This document shows, piece after piece, positions 7,152 to 14,682 of a stretch of 17,636 nucleotides of DNA. The notes beneath the pieces were generated by a model. The model made no database searches. It worked only from the letters and a program-made list of their open reading frames with translations, and was not told the origin of the DNA. Both the position numbers and the translations under genes were made by a program. The stretch covers positions 1 to 17,636 of the forward strand of contig JAYRWN010000456.1 in NCBI GenBank assembly GCA_041917975.1, read 5' to 3'. Numbering within the stretch: position 1 is the stretch's first letter; each line of letters starts with the position of its first letter. This DNA is from JAYRWN01 sp041917975. Lineage in GTDB: Bacteria; Bacteroidota; Bacteroidia; Chitinophagales; Saprospiraceae.

Positions 7152-7187
7152 TTAACGGCAGCAACCGTTGCCACAACATTCGTCCAT
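7152..7187 (-). CDS. Possible 11-residue Cys-pair micropeptide (MDECCGNGCCR)
   Basis: On the minus strand, ATG at 7187 opens a frame reading MDECCGNGCCR, then TAA. Four of eleven residues are Cys, arranged as two vicinal pairs flanking Gly-Asn-Gly. An in-frame stop lies 27 bases upstream of the ATG, with no other start in between. The frame sits 102 bases after the arsN2 stop and just before a strong terminator, so it should be part of the arsR-arsN2 mRNA. Vicinal Cys pairs bind trivalent arsenic and soft metals well, which fits the operon, but this is inference: a frame this short could arise by chance. It could also be a leader peptide or a fragment of a lost C-terminus. No homologue is recognised. 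Confidence 0.35.
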   Translation of the reverse strand: MDECCGNGCCR

Positions 7188-7289
7188 AATACTATTATTT
7201 AAAAAATTAAGAAATCAATTATTTATATATAGCTTTATTACGATGAATTAAATGAATACAAGGCTTGGGGATAATTGAACAAGTCAGAT

Positions 7290-7724
7290 TTAAAGTTTTT
7301 TCATCATGAGTACAGCGCTGGACGGGCAAACGGTTGTAAACTGACTGCTCTTTTGGATCTCTTCCGGGCAGGAATTTCGATCAATAGTCTGGTACTCCAA
7401 CTGCTCAAAAAATCGACTGGCAGAGGTAGTGAGTAAATGAAGTTTTTTTATACCTAAGGATTTAGCTTCCGCTTCAATCCGGGCCACCAGATTTTGACCA
7501 ATACCCTGGCTTTGTTGATTGGGTTGCACACCTACTGACCGCAGCAGCGCTTCCGAACCCAATACGTCCAATCCGGCCATACCAATCAGCTTATCTCCTT
7601 TGGTTAAGGCGAATAGTTTGGTTGATTCCGAGATGTCTTGGGAGGGTAAGTGCAGCACGTCCAATAAGTTTACGGCTTGCTGGCGCAATTGGTCAGTGGA
7701 TATTGGCATCCATGAAGTCTCCAT
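7290..7724 (-). CDS. arsN2: ArsN2-like GNAT acetyltransferase
   Basis: A 144-residue GNAT-fold N-acetyltransferase of the type found in arsenic-resistance operons (ArsN2). Family landmarks are all present in order: SEALLRSVGVQPNQQSQGIG (beta-4 and the acetyl-CoA-binding turn Q-x-x-G-x-G), KKLHLLTTSASRFFEQLEY, then IQKSSQFTTVCPSSAVLMMKK, the Cys-Pro-x-Ser-Ala ending characteristic of ArsN2. Related ArsN enzymes acetylate arsenic-containing compounds, while the substrate of ArsN2 is not firmly known. The frame can be extended to a TTG at 7742 that overlaps the arsR stop, but the ATG at 7724, 11 bases after arsR, is preferred. It is cotranscribed with arsR. Confidence 0.85.
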   Translation of the reverse strand: METSWMPISTDQLRQQAVNLLDVLHLPSQDISESTKLFALTKGDKLIGMAGLDVLGSEALLRSVGVQPNQQSQGIGQNLVARIEAEAKSLGIKKLHLLTTSASRFFEQLEYQTIDRNSCPEEIQKSSQFTTVCPSSAVLMMKKL

Positions 7725-7735
7725 TTTATCAGATT

Positions 7736-8059
7736 TTAACAACAGCGTATTTGTAAACGATCAATAAATTCAACGATTAACGTTTTTGCGGCCTTCCAGG
7801 CTTCCGGGTCCAGGCAATAACAAACCCGCGGCGGGTCAATTTCACCTTTAATCAGTCCAAGTCGTTTGAGTTCCTTGAGATGCTGAGAAATGGTGGCTTG
7901 GGCCAGGGGCAATTCCTCTACGATTTCACCACAGATACAGCTTTGCTTATCCGCTAAAAATTCCAAAATGGCAATGCGTGCCGGGTGGGCCAGCGCTTTG
8001 GCCAAATCAGCAATTTGGTTATGCCGGGGAGTAAAACTGGTGCTTTTGGTGACGCCCAT
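7736..8059 (-). CDS. arsR: ArsR-family winged-helix repressor
   Basis: A 107-residue ArsR/SmtB-type repressor. Residues 21-36 (KALAHPARIAILEFLA) are the conserved HPxR helix, and LPLAQATISQHLKELKRLGLI (52-70) with its flanks is the helix-turn-helix. Cys41 and Cys43 in SCICGEI sit near the start of the DNA-binding helices, in the region where classical ArsR proteins carry ELCVCDL and bind As(III). Further Cys occur at 80 and 82 (CYC) and at the very end (Cys106, Cys107), candidates for inducer binding. It leads the arsR-arsN2 operon and its promoter carries ATCG/CGAT inverted repeats, so autoregulation is likely. No efflux pump, reductase or methyltransferase gene lies in the window, so the inducer (arsenite or another soft metal) is inferred from the family and from arsN2. 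Confidence 0.9.
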   Translation of the reverse strand: MGVTKSTSFTPRHNQIADLAKALAHPARIAILEFLADKQSCICGEIVEELPLAQATISQHLKELKRLGLIKGEIDPPRVCYCLDPEAWKAAKTLIVEFIDRLQIRCC

Positions 8060-8072
8060 TAATTATTTATTT

Positions 8073-8108
8073 ATCGCAATAATACGATTAATATCGTCGA
8101 TTTGTCAA
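8073..8108 (-). promoter_or_regulatory. arsR promoter with overlapping operator
   Basis: On the minus strand TTGACA (8108-8103) is 18 bases from TATTAT(TG) (8084-8077), a near match to both the general and the Bacteroidota promoter patterns. The same stretch contains spaced ATCG/CGAT half-sites: ATCG-N8-CGAT at 8073-8088, ATCG at 8093-8096 and CGAT at 8098-8101. Operator and promoter coincide, as expected for repression by ArsR. The element lies 14-49 bases before the arsR ATG. Confidence 0.6.
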
Positions 8109-8236
8109 TAGAAAATGGATGAAAAATATAAATTTAATTATATATAATATGTAGCATGCAGATAAACAGATCAATGAATAATTTATCGTTTTTTAGGTTA
8201 ATGATCTAACTCACTGGATTGGAAGTTCTCAGACAT

Positions 8237-8266
8237 TTTGCAGTTGCGATATTATGTTAATCTTTG
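8237..8266 (+). promoter_or_regulatory. Probable promoter of the esterase gene
   Basis: TTTG at 8237-8240 and AATCTTTG at 8259-8266 resemble the Bacteroidota -33 and -7 boxes (one mismatch in the latter, spacer 18). A start of transcription near 8273 would exclude the in-frame TTG at 8264 as a start codon and supports the ATG at 8297. Confidence 0.4.
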
Positions 8267-8296
8267 CATCAGTGTTTTACAAGTTTGCTGTCTGAA

Positions 8297-9046
8297 ATGC
8301 CTCATCATACGCGACACCACTTTAAATTGGTCGTTCACGACCTGCACATGAATGCTTTAGGAAGGGACCGCAGTATCCGGGTGTGTTTACCCCCTGCTTA
8401 TTTAACGGAGCCGGGGCGTGCTTTTCAGGTGATGTATTTATTGGACGGTCAAAATTTATTTGAGGATGCTACATCGTATGCCGGGGCATGGCACATTGGG
8501 GGAAAAGTAGCCCACCTGCCGGCACATCAACAGGTTATTTTAGTAGGAGTTGATAATGGAGGAAAAAAACGGATGCATGAATACCTGCCTATTTACCGGG
8601 CAAGCCGGCATGCGGAAGGTGAAGCCTATCTGGCTTTTATCCTGGAGCAGGTTATTCCGTTCATCAATGCCGAATACCGGACCCTGCCGGACGCCAGACA
8701 CACGTATATTGGCGGAAGCTCGTTGGGAGGGCTACTGGCCTTCTACGCGGTCACCCGTTATGGACAGCATTTTGGCCGTGGTGGCATTTTATCCCCATCT
8801 TTTTGGTACCAGCCCAAGGTATTTAATAAGATCAAACACTATCCAGCCAATAAAATATATATCCTGGCCAGTAATACCGAGAGTCAATTCATGGGTAAAT
8901 CTTTAAGCCAGGCCTATCGTGAACTCAGAGAATGCGGTTATACTGATCCGCAATTGCGGGTGGTGCTTAGAGCGGAAGGCCGGCATGACGAACACTTTTG
9001 GGGGAGTGAATTCAATGAAATGTTATTGTGGTTGCAAGAAGATTAG
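8297..9046 (+). CDS. Putative alpha/beta-hydrolase esterase (PF00756 type)
   Basis: A 249-residue soluble hydrolase of the putative-esterase family, related to the enterobactin esterases Fes/IroE and to carbohydrate esterases. The N-terminus has the typical SIRVCLPPAYL and VMYLLDGQNLF strands, and the latter is the oxyanion-side LLDGQ motif. The nucleophile elbow is GGSSLGG with Ser142, and HDEHFW near residue 230 provides the catalytic His in the position of the family HNEAAW block. No signal peptide is seen, so it should act in the cytoplasm. The frame extends to a TTG at 8264, but the ATG at 8297 fits the family start and the likely promoter. It is divergent from arsR and convergent with mscS. 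The substrate cannot be deduced. Confidence 0.82.
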   Translation: MPHHTRHHFKLVVHDLHMNALGRDRSIRVCLPPAYLTEPGRAFQVMYLLDGQNLFEDATSYAGAWHIGGKVAHLPAHQQVILVGVDNGGKKRMHEYLPIYRASRHAEGEAYLAFILEQVIPFINAEYRTLPDARHTYIGGSSLGGLLAFYAVTRYGQHFGRGGILSPSFWYQPKVFNKIKHYPANKIYILASNTESQFMGKSLSQAYRELRECGYTDPQLRVVLRAEGRHDEHFWGSEFNEMLLWLQED

Positions 9047-9078
9047 GTGTTCTCAGGGTGTTCTCAAGGTGTTTAAAA
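9046..9078 (+). repeat. Three 11-base tandem repeats after the esterase stop
   Basis: GGTGTTCTCAG, GGTGTTCTCAA and GGTGTTTAAAA follow one another directly, beginning at the last base of the TAG stop codon. They fill half of the short gap between the convergent esterase and mscS genes. No terminator hairpin is evident here. Confidence 0.75.
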
Positions 9079-9107
9079 GAAGTATTCGGTCTGATAAAAA
9101 ATTCTTG

Positions 9108-9917
9108 CTAGGCCGGAGGCATTTCCACTTTAGGATAGGCTACTTTTATGTTGGCTGCACTTAAAGCAGATTTGATGTCGCGGTAGGATTCGAAATAAAC
9201 GGTCCAGTAATCAACCGTAGCCGAAAAGGGACGAACTGCTAATTGGACGCTGTGATCTCCAAATTTTTCAATCGCCACGATTGGTGCGGGTTCTTGGAGT
9301 ACTTTAGGATTATTTTTTAGAACACCTAATATGATGTTTTGTATTTTATTAAAATCTTCTTCGTAAGGCATGGCCACCTGCAGATCTACCCGCAGGAAAT
9401 TGTTGGCAGACAGATTAGTCATGATACCACTGGTGGCTATACCGTTAGGAATAATCACCTTTTTATTATCCACTGAAGTCAAAACGGTATTAAACACCTG
9501 AATTTCGTCCACGGTCCCCACCTGTCCCTGAATTTCGACTAAGTCGCCTACTTTGTAAGGCTTAAAGATGAGCAACATCACCCCAGAAGCGAAATGACCT
9601 AAAGTGCCTTGTAAGGCCATGCCGATTGCTAAACCTACCGCGCCGATCAAAGCAATGAAAGAGGTGGTTTCAATTCCCAGAATTCCCGCTACCGATAAAA
9701 TCAGCAGAACTTTGAATAAGACGTTCAACAAAGAGGCTAGAAAAGGTACAACATCTTTGTCCAGCCCGGCTTTTTCCAAAGCTTTCGTGACCATTTTGGT
9801 GAGGAGGTTAATGATTATTAACCCGGCAATTAATACCACGATGGCCCCAATCAGTTTTGGTGACCAAACAATCAGTTGGTTTAATAGGGACTCGAATTTT
9901 AAGGTAAATCCGTCCAT
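9108..9917 (-). CDS. mscS: Small-conductance mechanosensitive channel MscS
   Basis: A 269-residue inner-membrane channel of the MscS type, which opens on membrane tension to release solutes during hypo-osmotic shock. Three membrane segments can be seen: about residues 20-40 (LIGAIVVLIAGLIIINLL), 64-86 (LNVLFKVLLILSVAGILGI) and the pore-lining TM3 starting near 88 (FIALIGAVGLAIGMALQGTL), with the Ala/Gly packing pattern. The TM3b stretch GHFASGVMLLIFKPYKVGDLVEI and the beta-domain VGTVDEIQVFNTVLTSVDNK with the PNG motif follow as in Escherichia coli MscS. Length is close to the family norm. It is the last minus-strand gene after the dehydrogenase/esterase pair, separated from it by 120 bases, so it is probably transcribed on its own. 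Confidence 0.94.
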   Translation of the reverse strand: MDGFTLKFESLLNQLIVWSPKLIGAIVVLIAGLIIINLLTKMVTKALEKAGLDKDVVPFLASLLNVLFKVLLILSVAGILGIETTSFIALIGAVGLAIGMALQGTLGHFASGVMLLIFKPYKVGDLVEIQGQVGTVDEIQVFNTVLTSVDNKKVIIPNGIATSGIMTNLSANNFLRVDLQVAMPYEEDFNKIQNIILGVLKNNPKVLQEPAPIVAIEKFGDHSVQLAVRPFSATVDYWTVYFESYRDIKSALSAANIKVAYPKVEMPPA

Positions 9918-9956
9918 AAAATAATGATTTTGATAGGTTGAAATAATATTCTTTAG

Positions 9957-9971
9957 ACCGGGAAAACCGGT
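9957..9971. repeat. Small hairpin upstream of mscS
   Basis: ACCGG-GAAAA-CCGGT forms a 5-bp stem with a 5-base loop 40 bases before the mscS start. No T run follows on the minus strand, so it is a poor terminator for the upstream esterase gene. It may be part of the mscS leader. Confidence 0.35.
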
Positions 9972-10037
9972 TTAGGTCACCGTCAGCGGTTGTGAAAGGT
10001 TAAAAATAAATTTTGCGATATGCCGATAGTCAGTGTC

Positions 10038-10847
10038 TTACGGCTTATCCCTTGACTTTAGACATTCTTCAAAAAAAATTAAATGATCGGCGATATGTTC
10101 CTGCCAATAGGTCCACGTGTGCCCTCCGGGATGCTCGGCATATTGATGAGGTATGCCTGCGATGATAAGTTGTTCATGGAGGGCGCGATTGGCCTCCAAA
10201 AGTGGATCGTCCAGGCCACAGTCGAAACGCAACGGTTTATGCTCTGACCGGTGGTCCAGAATACACCTTAATACATCTTCCTGAGGCGATACTTGCCGCG
10301 ACAAAGCGTCAAAATCTTGGACAAAAAGAGCCATGTCTTTAAAACGGGTAATAGATGACAAACCAGAAAAAGCGCTAAACAAGTGTGAATATTTGGCTCC
10401 TAGCATCAGCGCCCCATATCCACCCATGGATAGCCCAGTGATAAATAAAGGAGAGGACACTGTGCATTGAGGAATTTGTTCATACATCAGTTGGATAACA
10501 TCCTGGGTTATCCATGCTGCATAGTCTTCGTTTTGATGGGGTGAATAACTGCTTCCATCACCCCACAAGCCGTCCGACGGCATAACTAAGAGCATGGGAC
10601 GGACTAAACCGGCAGCGATCAGACGGTGCATGGTTTCATGTACACCCCCATTTAATGCCCAAGCCCAGTGACTGCTGTAAACGCCGTGTAAGAGGATGAC
10701 TATGGGACACGGCGTCGGAAGATTCTCCGCCATGTACACAGTCACGTCGGCCCGCCGCCCCAGGGCAGGGCTTTTGACGGTAAAATATGTCAGGCCTGAC
10801 CACCCAAAGCCAGGATTAGACCTTTCTGTTGTAAAAAAAAGACTCAT
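10038..10847 (-). CDS. FrmB-like esterase (probable S-formylthiol hydrolase)
   Basis: A 269-residue alpha/beta hydrolase of the esterase D / FrmB group. The nucleophile Ser140 lies in GLSMGGYGAL, very close to the GxSMGGxGAL elbow of S-formylglutathione hydrolases. An acidic residue in GLDDPLL (213-214) and His243 in GGHTWTYW complete a likely triad. PIVILLHGVYSSHWAW (48-63) is the oxyanion-hole region. There is no signal peptide. The gene starts 10 bases after the stop of a zinc alcohol dehydrogenase, an arrangement like frmAB, in which formaldehyde bound to a thiol is oxidised and the formyl thioester is then hydrolysed. The thiol would more likely be bacillithiol than glutathione in this phylum, but that is inference. 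A general carboxylesterase role remains possible. Confidence 0.78.
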   Translation of the reverse strand: MSLFFTTERSNPGFGWSGLTYFTVKSPALGRRADVTVYMAENLPTPCPIVILLHGVYSSHWAWALNGGVHETMHRLIAAGLVRPMLLVMPSDGLWGDGSSYSPHQNEDYAAWITQDVIQLMYEQIPQCTVSSPLFITGLSMGGYGALMLGAKYSHLFSAFSGLSSITRFKDMALFVQDFDALSRQVSPQEDVLRCILDHRSEHKPLRFDCGLDDPLLEANRALHEQLIIAGIPHQYAEHPGGHTWTYWQEHIADHLIFFEECLKSRDKP

Positions 10848-10857
10848 GAACAGGATT

Positions 10858-11976
10858 TTAAGAAAAAATGATCACGCCTTTGGCATTTTTACCGGCATGC
10901 ATATCCGCAAAAGCTGTAGATAATTCCTTCAGAGTATAAGTTCGGGTCACTAATTCGTCCAAAAGCAATTCCCCGGAGGCGTAAAGTTGCTGGATGTAGG
11001 GAAAATCCCTTTGAGGTTTACACTGGCCATAAAGCGGGTTTAGATAGAGTTTATCCCATTCAAATAAATTCATATCCACAGAAATGACTTTTTCCACACC
11101 ACTGACTTGTACGGCCATGCCGGCATTACGCACCATAGCGAGTGGCGCTGCCCCTAGCTCGGGGATGGCGGTACACTCAAAGGCGTAATCGGCTCCCCGG
11201 CCGGCAGTAAGTTCTTTCACCTGCCTGGCAGCAAGGAGTAAGCCTTGGTCATCCCGTCCGGCCTGAATGAAATGAGTGGCTCCAAATTGGCGAGCTAATT
11301 GCAGCCGGTGAGCATTAAGGTCAATGGCGATGATCTGCGCAGCCTGTGCAATGCGGGCGCCCTGGATGACATTAAGTCCCACACCGCCGGCACCTAACAC
11401 GACCACGGAGCTGCCCGCCTGGACCTTGGCGGCATTTAGTACGGATCCCAGTCCGGTCATTACGCCGCAACCGACGATAGCAGCTGAAGTAAATGGCAGG
11501 TCAGTCGTTAGTTTGATGCAGGCCGCTTCCCGCACTAAAACGTACTCGGACATGGTGCCCAGGTTGAACGCACGTTCTATGGGCTGTCCTCGCCATTGGG
11601 TGGAGGTTAAGGTGGCATGACCTCCGGAAAATTTGTTTCCGGCAGTGACGGCCGAATTCCGTTCACAAAGATGTTCATGGCCTAACCTGCATTGAAAACA
11701 GTCGTAGCACGGAATAGCCCAGTTAAGCAAAATCGGTTCTCCCCCGGAGAATCCTTTAACCGCTGGGCCAACCGCTGCGATTACACCGGCCCCTTCATGG
11801 CCCATGATCAGAGGTTTACCCCAGGACATCGAATCCCAATCGGTATGGCATATGCCCGCTGCTTTGATCCGCACCAAAATTTCATCCCCCTGGGGAAAAG
11901 CAACCGTAGTCGGTGCGATGGTAAATCCCCCTTTTCCGTCAGCAATGGCGGCTTGAGCTAATAATAAAGATGACAT
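10858..11976 (-). CDS. Zinc-dependent alcohol dehydrogenase, class III-like
   Basis: A 372-residue medium-chain dehydrogenase with the full set of zinc ligands: catalytic Cys43 (GICHTDWD), His60 (GHEGAGV) and Cys170 (GCGVMTG), and structural Cys90, 93, 96 and 104 (CYDCFQC with a later C). The Rossmann motif GAGGVG is at 195-200, and Asp219 in IIAIDLN indicates NAD(H). The length and the GCGVMTG block fit class III enzymes, which oxidise S-hydroxymethyl thiols formed from formaldehyde. It precedes an FrmB-like esterase by 10 bases, supporting a formaldehyde detoxification pair. Mycothiol-type or ordinary primary-alcohol activity cannot be excluded. The ATG at 11976 follows directly after a hairpin at 11978-12002. 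The TonB-receptor gene ends 113 bases upstream with no terminator visible. Confidence 0.88.
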   Translation of the reverse strand: MSSLLLAQAAIADGKGGFTIAPTTVAFPQGDEILVRIKAAGICHTDWDSMSWGKPLIMGHEGAGVIAAVGPAVKGFSGGEPILLNWAIPCYDCFQCRLGHEHLCERNSAVTAGNKFSGGHATLTSTQWRGQPIERAFNLGTMSEYVLVREAACIKLTTDLPFTSAAIVGCGVMTGLGSVLNAAKVQAGSSVVVLGAGGVGLNVIQGARIAQAAQIIAIDLNAHRLQLARQFGATHFIQAGRDDQGLLLAARQVKELTAGRGADYAFECTAIPELGAAPLAMVRNAGMAVQVSGVEKVISVDMNLFEWDKLYLNPLYGQCKPQRDFPYIQQLYASGELLLDELVTRTYTLKELSTAFADMHAGKNAKGVIIFS

Positions 11977-11977
11977 G

Positions 11978-12002
11978 GTGAAAAATAGAATTTATTTTTC
12001 AC
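11978..12002 (-). promoter_or_regulatory. Inverted repeat just before the dehydrogenase start codon
   Basis: GTGAAAAAT (11978-11986) and ATTTTTCAC (11994-12002) form a perfect 9-bp inverted repeat with a 7-base spacer, ending one base before the ATG. It could be an operator or an RNA hairpin that limits ribosome access. A weak -7-like box (TAATTTTA) lies about 10 bases further upstream on the same strand. Confidence 0.45.
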
Positions 12003-12089
12003 TTCACACTAAAATTAAATACACGCGCTGCAGTGGTTATGATTTATTCCGCGGCAGTTAAATAATCCAGACAGAGCTGCCCTTGTTCC

Positions 12090-14537
12090 TTAGTTTATTT
12101 TGTATTCCACCCCGACCATAATATGCCGCGTAGCCTGGTTAAAGTACCCGGCCAGATGATAAAAGTCTCCTTGTTCTATTTCGGCATAGGGATCATCCGG
12201 GCGTGGATCATATCCTGCCGAGCGGAAGCGGTAGATCCATCCGTTGCTGGCATAGCGCCGATTGAGCACGTTTTGCACCTGCAAGATGATTTGGATGGCC
12301 TGTGACTTAGGTGTTTGAAGTTGCCAACGAAAGAACAGGTCATGCACCACATAACCGGGGAGCGCGGCAGCTGTAAGACCGGAATTATCCAAAAACTGAC
12401 GGGATACACCCAGGCTTTCCCAGCTTACCTGCATGGTTTGTTGAGGACTTTTTTGCCATAAGGTGTAGGTTAGTCCAAGGTGCCCGGTGAGGGCAGGAGA
12501 CAAAACGATGGACGTGTTTTTTCTGGCTACAGCTATTTGCGTTCCATGGTCCCAATCATCGATGTATTCTGTATATTTTTTTATCCGGTGATTACTCAAG
12601 GTCATATCTCCTCGTATACTCAACCGTTTATTAAACTGGTAAGATCCATCCAATTCTAGTCCTACCCGTTTACTAACGGGTACATTTATCCGGGTATAGG
12701 CACCCACATCATTTAATTTCCCAGTCAAAACCAATTGATTGCGGTAATGCATGTAAAAGAGGTTGACGTGCCAGAAATAGTTACTGCGCTCCTGATTAAT
12801 CCCGGCTTCCCCATCGTACAATCGCTCGGCTTGCGGTCGTGAACCCGGATTACTGTCCACATAATCATCCCGGTTGGGTTCTTTGTGGGCTACACCAAAA
12901 CTCAAGTATCCCCGCAGGTGTTCACTTGGGCGCCAGGTTAAACCGGCTTTGGGATTTAAAAAACGGTGGACCACCTGCTGAGTAGCCGGAGTGCCATCAT
13001 CCAACACCCCCTGGAACTGGTAATTCACCTGACGGTATTGTAGGTCTGCATACCAGGACCACATCCAGGAGGGCGTCCACAGTCCTTGCACATAGCTGCT
13101 GAGGTCCCGTTTCACCGCATCGTTATCGTAATAGCGGTGACCTTGTTCAGCAGTGCCCATCGTGCGGGACCAGGTCACCTCCCCAAAATGATTCCCGCGG
13201 TATTCGTTCCAGGCCGCACCTAGAGTTGCCGAAGCCGTAGTCGGATCAGGTTGCCACTTAACTGTGCCGATGAGACCAAAAAAGTGGTTGTCCAGCCAGC
13301 GTCGGCGGATGAGGTCGGAAGTGGCCTCCGGGGTGCCTGGCAGTTCTAGTTGATAATCAGTTAATGTTTGAGAAGCTTTATATTGCTCAAAGAAACCTTT
13401 GCCGCGAGTGTAGTGGGTGGTGAGGTTAAGGTCTATGGCGGATGAAAGCTGGCGCTGATGGATCAATTGGGCGTGAGTCTGACCATAGTCATCCACCTCT
13501 TGCGGATGAGGACTGCCCGGACGTTCCATGCCCGCGGAATTATACGTGCGCCGGTCACGGCGGTATTGCGCTGGCACCCCGTTCCAGGCTTGGTAGGTAA
13601 CTTCCTGTCCATCCATAAACACGGCCCGCCACGATTGGTTCCGGCCCAACCAAAGCGCGCTGGCGTACACAGACTTCAAATCTGTGCGGGCCCGGTCTAT
13701 ATAACCATCCGAGCCGATGCGTGACAGACGCACATCCATGCCAAATCGGTCATTCAACAAGCCGGTACCTAATTCGAGTGTCCCTTTCAGTGTATTAAAC
13801 GAACCGGCGGAGCTGCTCAGCTTAAGGTGAGGTTTCCGGGCTACGTAGTCCGTATTGAGATTGATGGTCGCGCCGAAGGCTCCCGCGCCATGCTGTGAAT
13901 TGCCCACGCCGCGCTGGATCTGAATGGATTGGGTTGAGCTGGCCACATCCGGCAAATCCACCCAAAACACATTTTGTGACTCTGCATCATTGAGCGGTAC
14001 TCCGTTGATGGTCACATTGATGCGGGTAGGGTCGCTGCCGCGGATGCGCAGACCGGAATAGCCGATGCCATTCCCGGCGTCGGAGGTAATGACTAAGGAC
14101 GGCGACTGGCGGAGGAGGTAGGGCAAGTCCTGCCCGGTGTTGTATTTTTCCAGGGCGGTGACGTCCAGATTTTTATAGGTAACGGGGGTATTTTGCCCGG
14201 CCAGATGGTGGGTGACCTCGATCAAATCCAGGTTATATATGGCCGGTTTCAGGATGAAATCAAGCGTTAGCTGGCCTGACACATGGATACTTTGGCGAAT
14301 GGTCTCATACCCTAAAAAACTCACTTCCAGCAGATGTATGCCCGTTGGGATGTATTCCAGGCGGTAGGTGCCGGATGCATCGGATACGGCGCCCTGGGTG
14401 GTCCCGGCGATGTGGAGAAGGACACCACTAAGGGGTTGGTTCTTTTCGTCCATGGTTTGGCCACTGAGTGTGTATGTTTGCGCAAAACAAACTTCTGACA
14501 CCAGTAGCATAAAAAAGGTCAGCCTTTTTGCTGTCAT
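12090..14537 (-). CDS. TonB-dependent outer-membrane receptor, probably for thiamine or a precursor
   Basis: An 815-residue outer-membrane receptor. Residues 1-19 are a signal peptide (MTAKRLTFFMLLVSEVCFA). Then comes a carboxypeptidase-regulatory-like domain (about 22-100: YTLSGQTMDEKNQPLSGV...GIHLLEVSFLGYETI), a linker with a TonB-box-like LDLIEVTHHL, the plug (about 115-225: LPYLLRQSPSLVIT, GLRIRGSDPTRINVTINGVP, QIQRGVGNSQHGAGAFGATI) and a beta barrel ending VGVEYKIN. Such receptors use TonB-ExbBD energy to import scarce compounds. The TPP riboswitch directly upstream ties it to thiamine supply, and in Bacteroidota TonB receptors under this riboswitch are predicted thiamine transporters. 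Usual partners (PnuT-like permease, thiamine pyrophosphokinase) are not in the window. The 2.4 kb frame is intact. Confidence 0.92.
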   Translation of the reverse strand: MTAKRLTFFMLLVSEVCFAQTYTLSGQTMDEKNQPLSGVLLHIAGTTQGAVSDASGTYRLEYIPTGIHLLEVSFLGYETIRQSIHVSGQLTLDFILKPAIYNLDLIEVTHHLAGQNTPVTYKNLDVTALEKYNTGQDLPYLLRQSPSLVITSDAGNGIGYSGLRIRGSDPTRINVTINGVPLNDAESQNVFWVDLPDVASSTQSIQIQRGVGNSQHGAGAFGATINLNTDYVARKPHLKLSSSAGSFNTLKGTLELGTGLLNDRFGMDVRLSRIGSDGYIDRARTDLKSVYASALWLGRNQSWRAVFMDGQEVTYQAWNGVPAQYRRDRRTYNSAGMERPGSPHPQEVDDYGQTHAQLIHQRQLSSAIDLNLTTHYTRGKGFFEQYKASQTLTDYQLELPGTPEATSDLIRRRWLDNHFFGLIGTVKWQPDPTTASATLGAAWNEYRGNHFGEVTWSRTMGTAEQGHRYYDNDAVKRDLSSYVQGLWTPSWMWSWYADLQYRQVNYQFQGVLDDGTPATQQVVHRFLNPKAGLTWRPSEHLRGYLSFGVAHKEPNRDDYVDSNPGSRPQAERLYDGEAGINQERSNYFWHVNLFYMHYRNQLVLTGKLNDVGAYTRINVPVSKRVGLELDGSYQFNKRLSIRGDMTLSNHRIKKYTEYIDDWDHGTQIAVARKNTSIVLSPALTGHLGLTYTLWQKSPQQTMQVSWESLGVSRQFLDNSGLTAAALPGYVVHDLFFRWQLQTPKSQAIQIILQVQNVLNRRYASNGWIYRFRSAGYDPRPDDPYAEIEQGDFYHLAGYFNQATRHIMVGVEYKIN

Positions 14538-14597
14538 GTTTCACGATATTTTCAGGTTTTTCAATCCCGAAACCTCTCTGCCTGTGGTTCCGGACCT

Positions 14598-14678
14598 GTT
14601 CCCTTCCCAGCATTACCTGGGCAGGTTCATCGGGTATGATCTCAGCCGGTTATTTATACGGCACCCCAATAAAGGAAC
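14598..14678 (-). promoter_or_regulatory. TPP (thiamine pyrophosphate) riboswitch
   Basis: Read on the minus strand the leader shows the thi-box order: GGGGTGCC (14667-14660), GGCTGAGAT, ATACCC, GATGAACCTG, GGTAATGC and GGGAA. P1 can be closed by GTTCC (14678-14674) with GGAAC (14602-14598). The element ends 60 bases before the ATG of the TonB receptor. A hairpin AGGTTT/AAACCT (14575-14554) between riboswitch and start codon is a candidate expression platform. It has no T run, so control may be at translation. High TPP should switch the receptor off. Confidence 0.95.
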
Positions 14679-14682
14679 GGCA

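Noticed and set aside
7725..7742. TTG start for arsN2 overlapping the arsR stop
   Set aside because: An ATG 18 bases later fits the protein family; the overlap start is possible but less likely.
8264..8296. Upstream TTG start for the esterase adding 11 residues
   Set aside because: The TTG falls in the likely -7 promoter box, and the family start fits the ATG at 8297 better.
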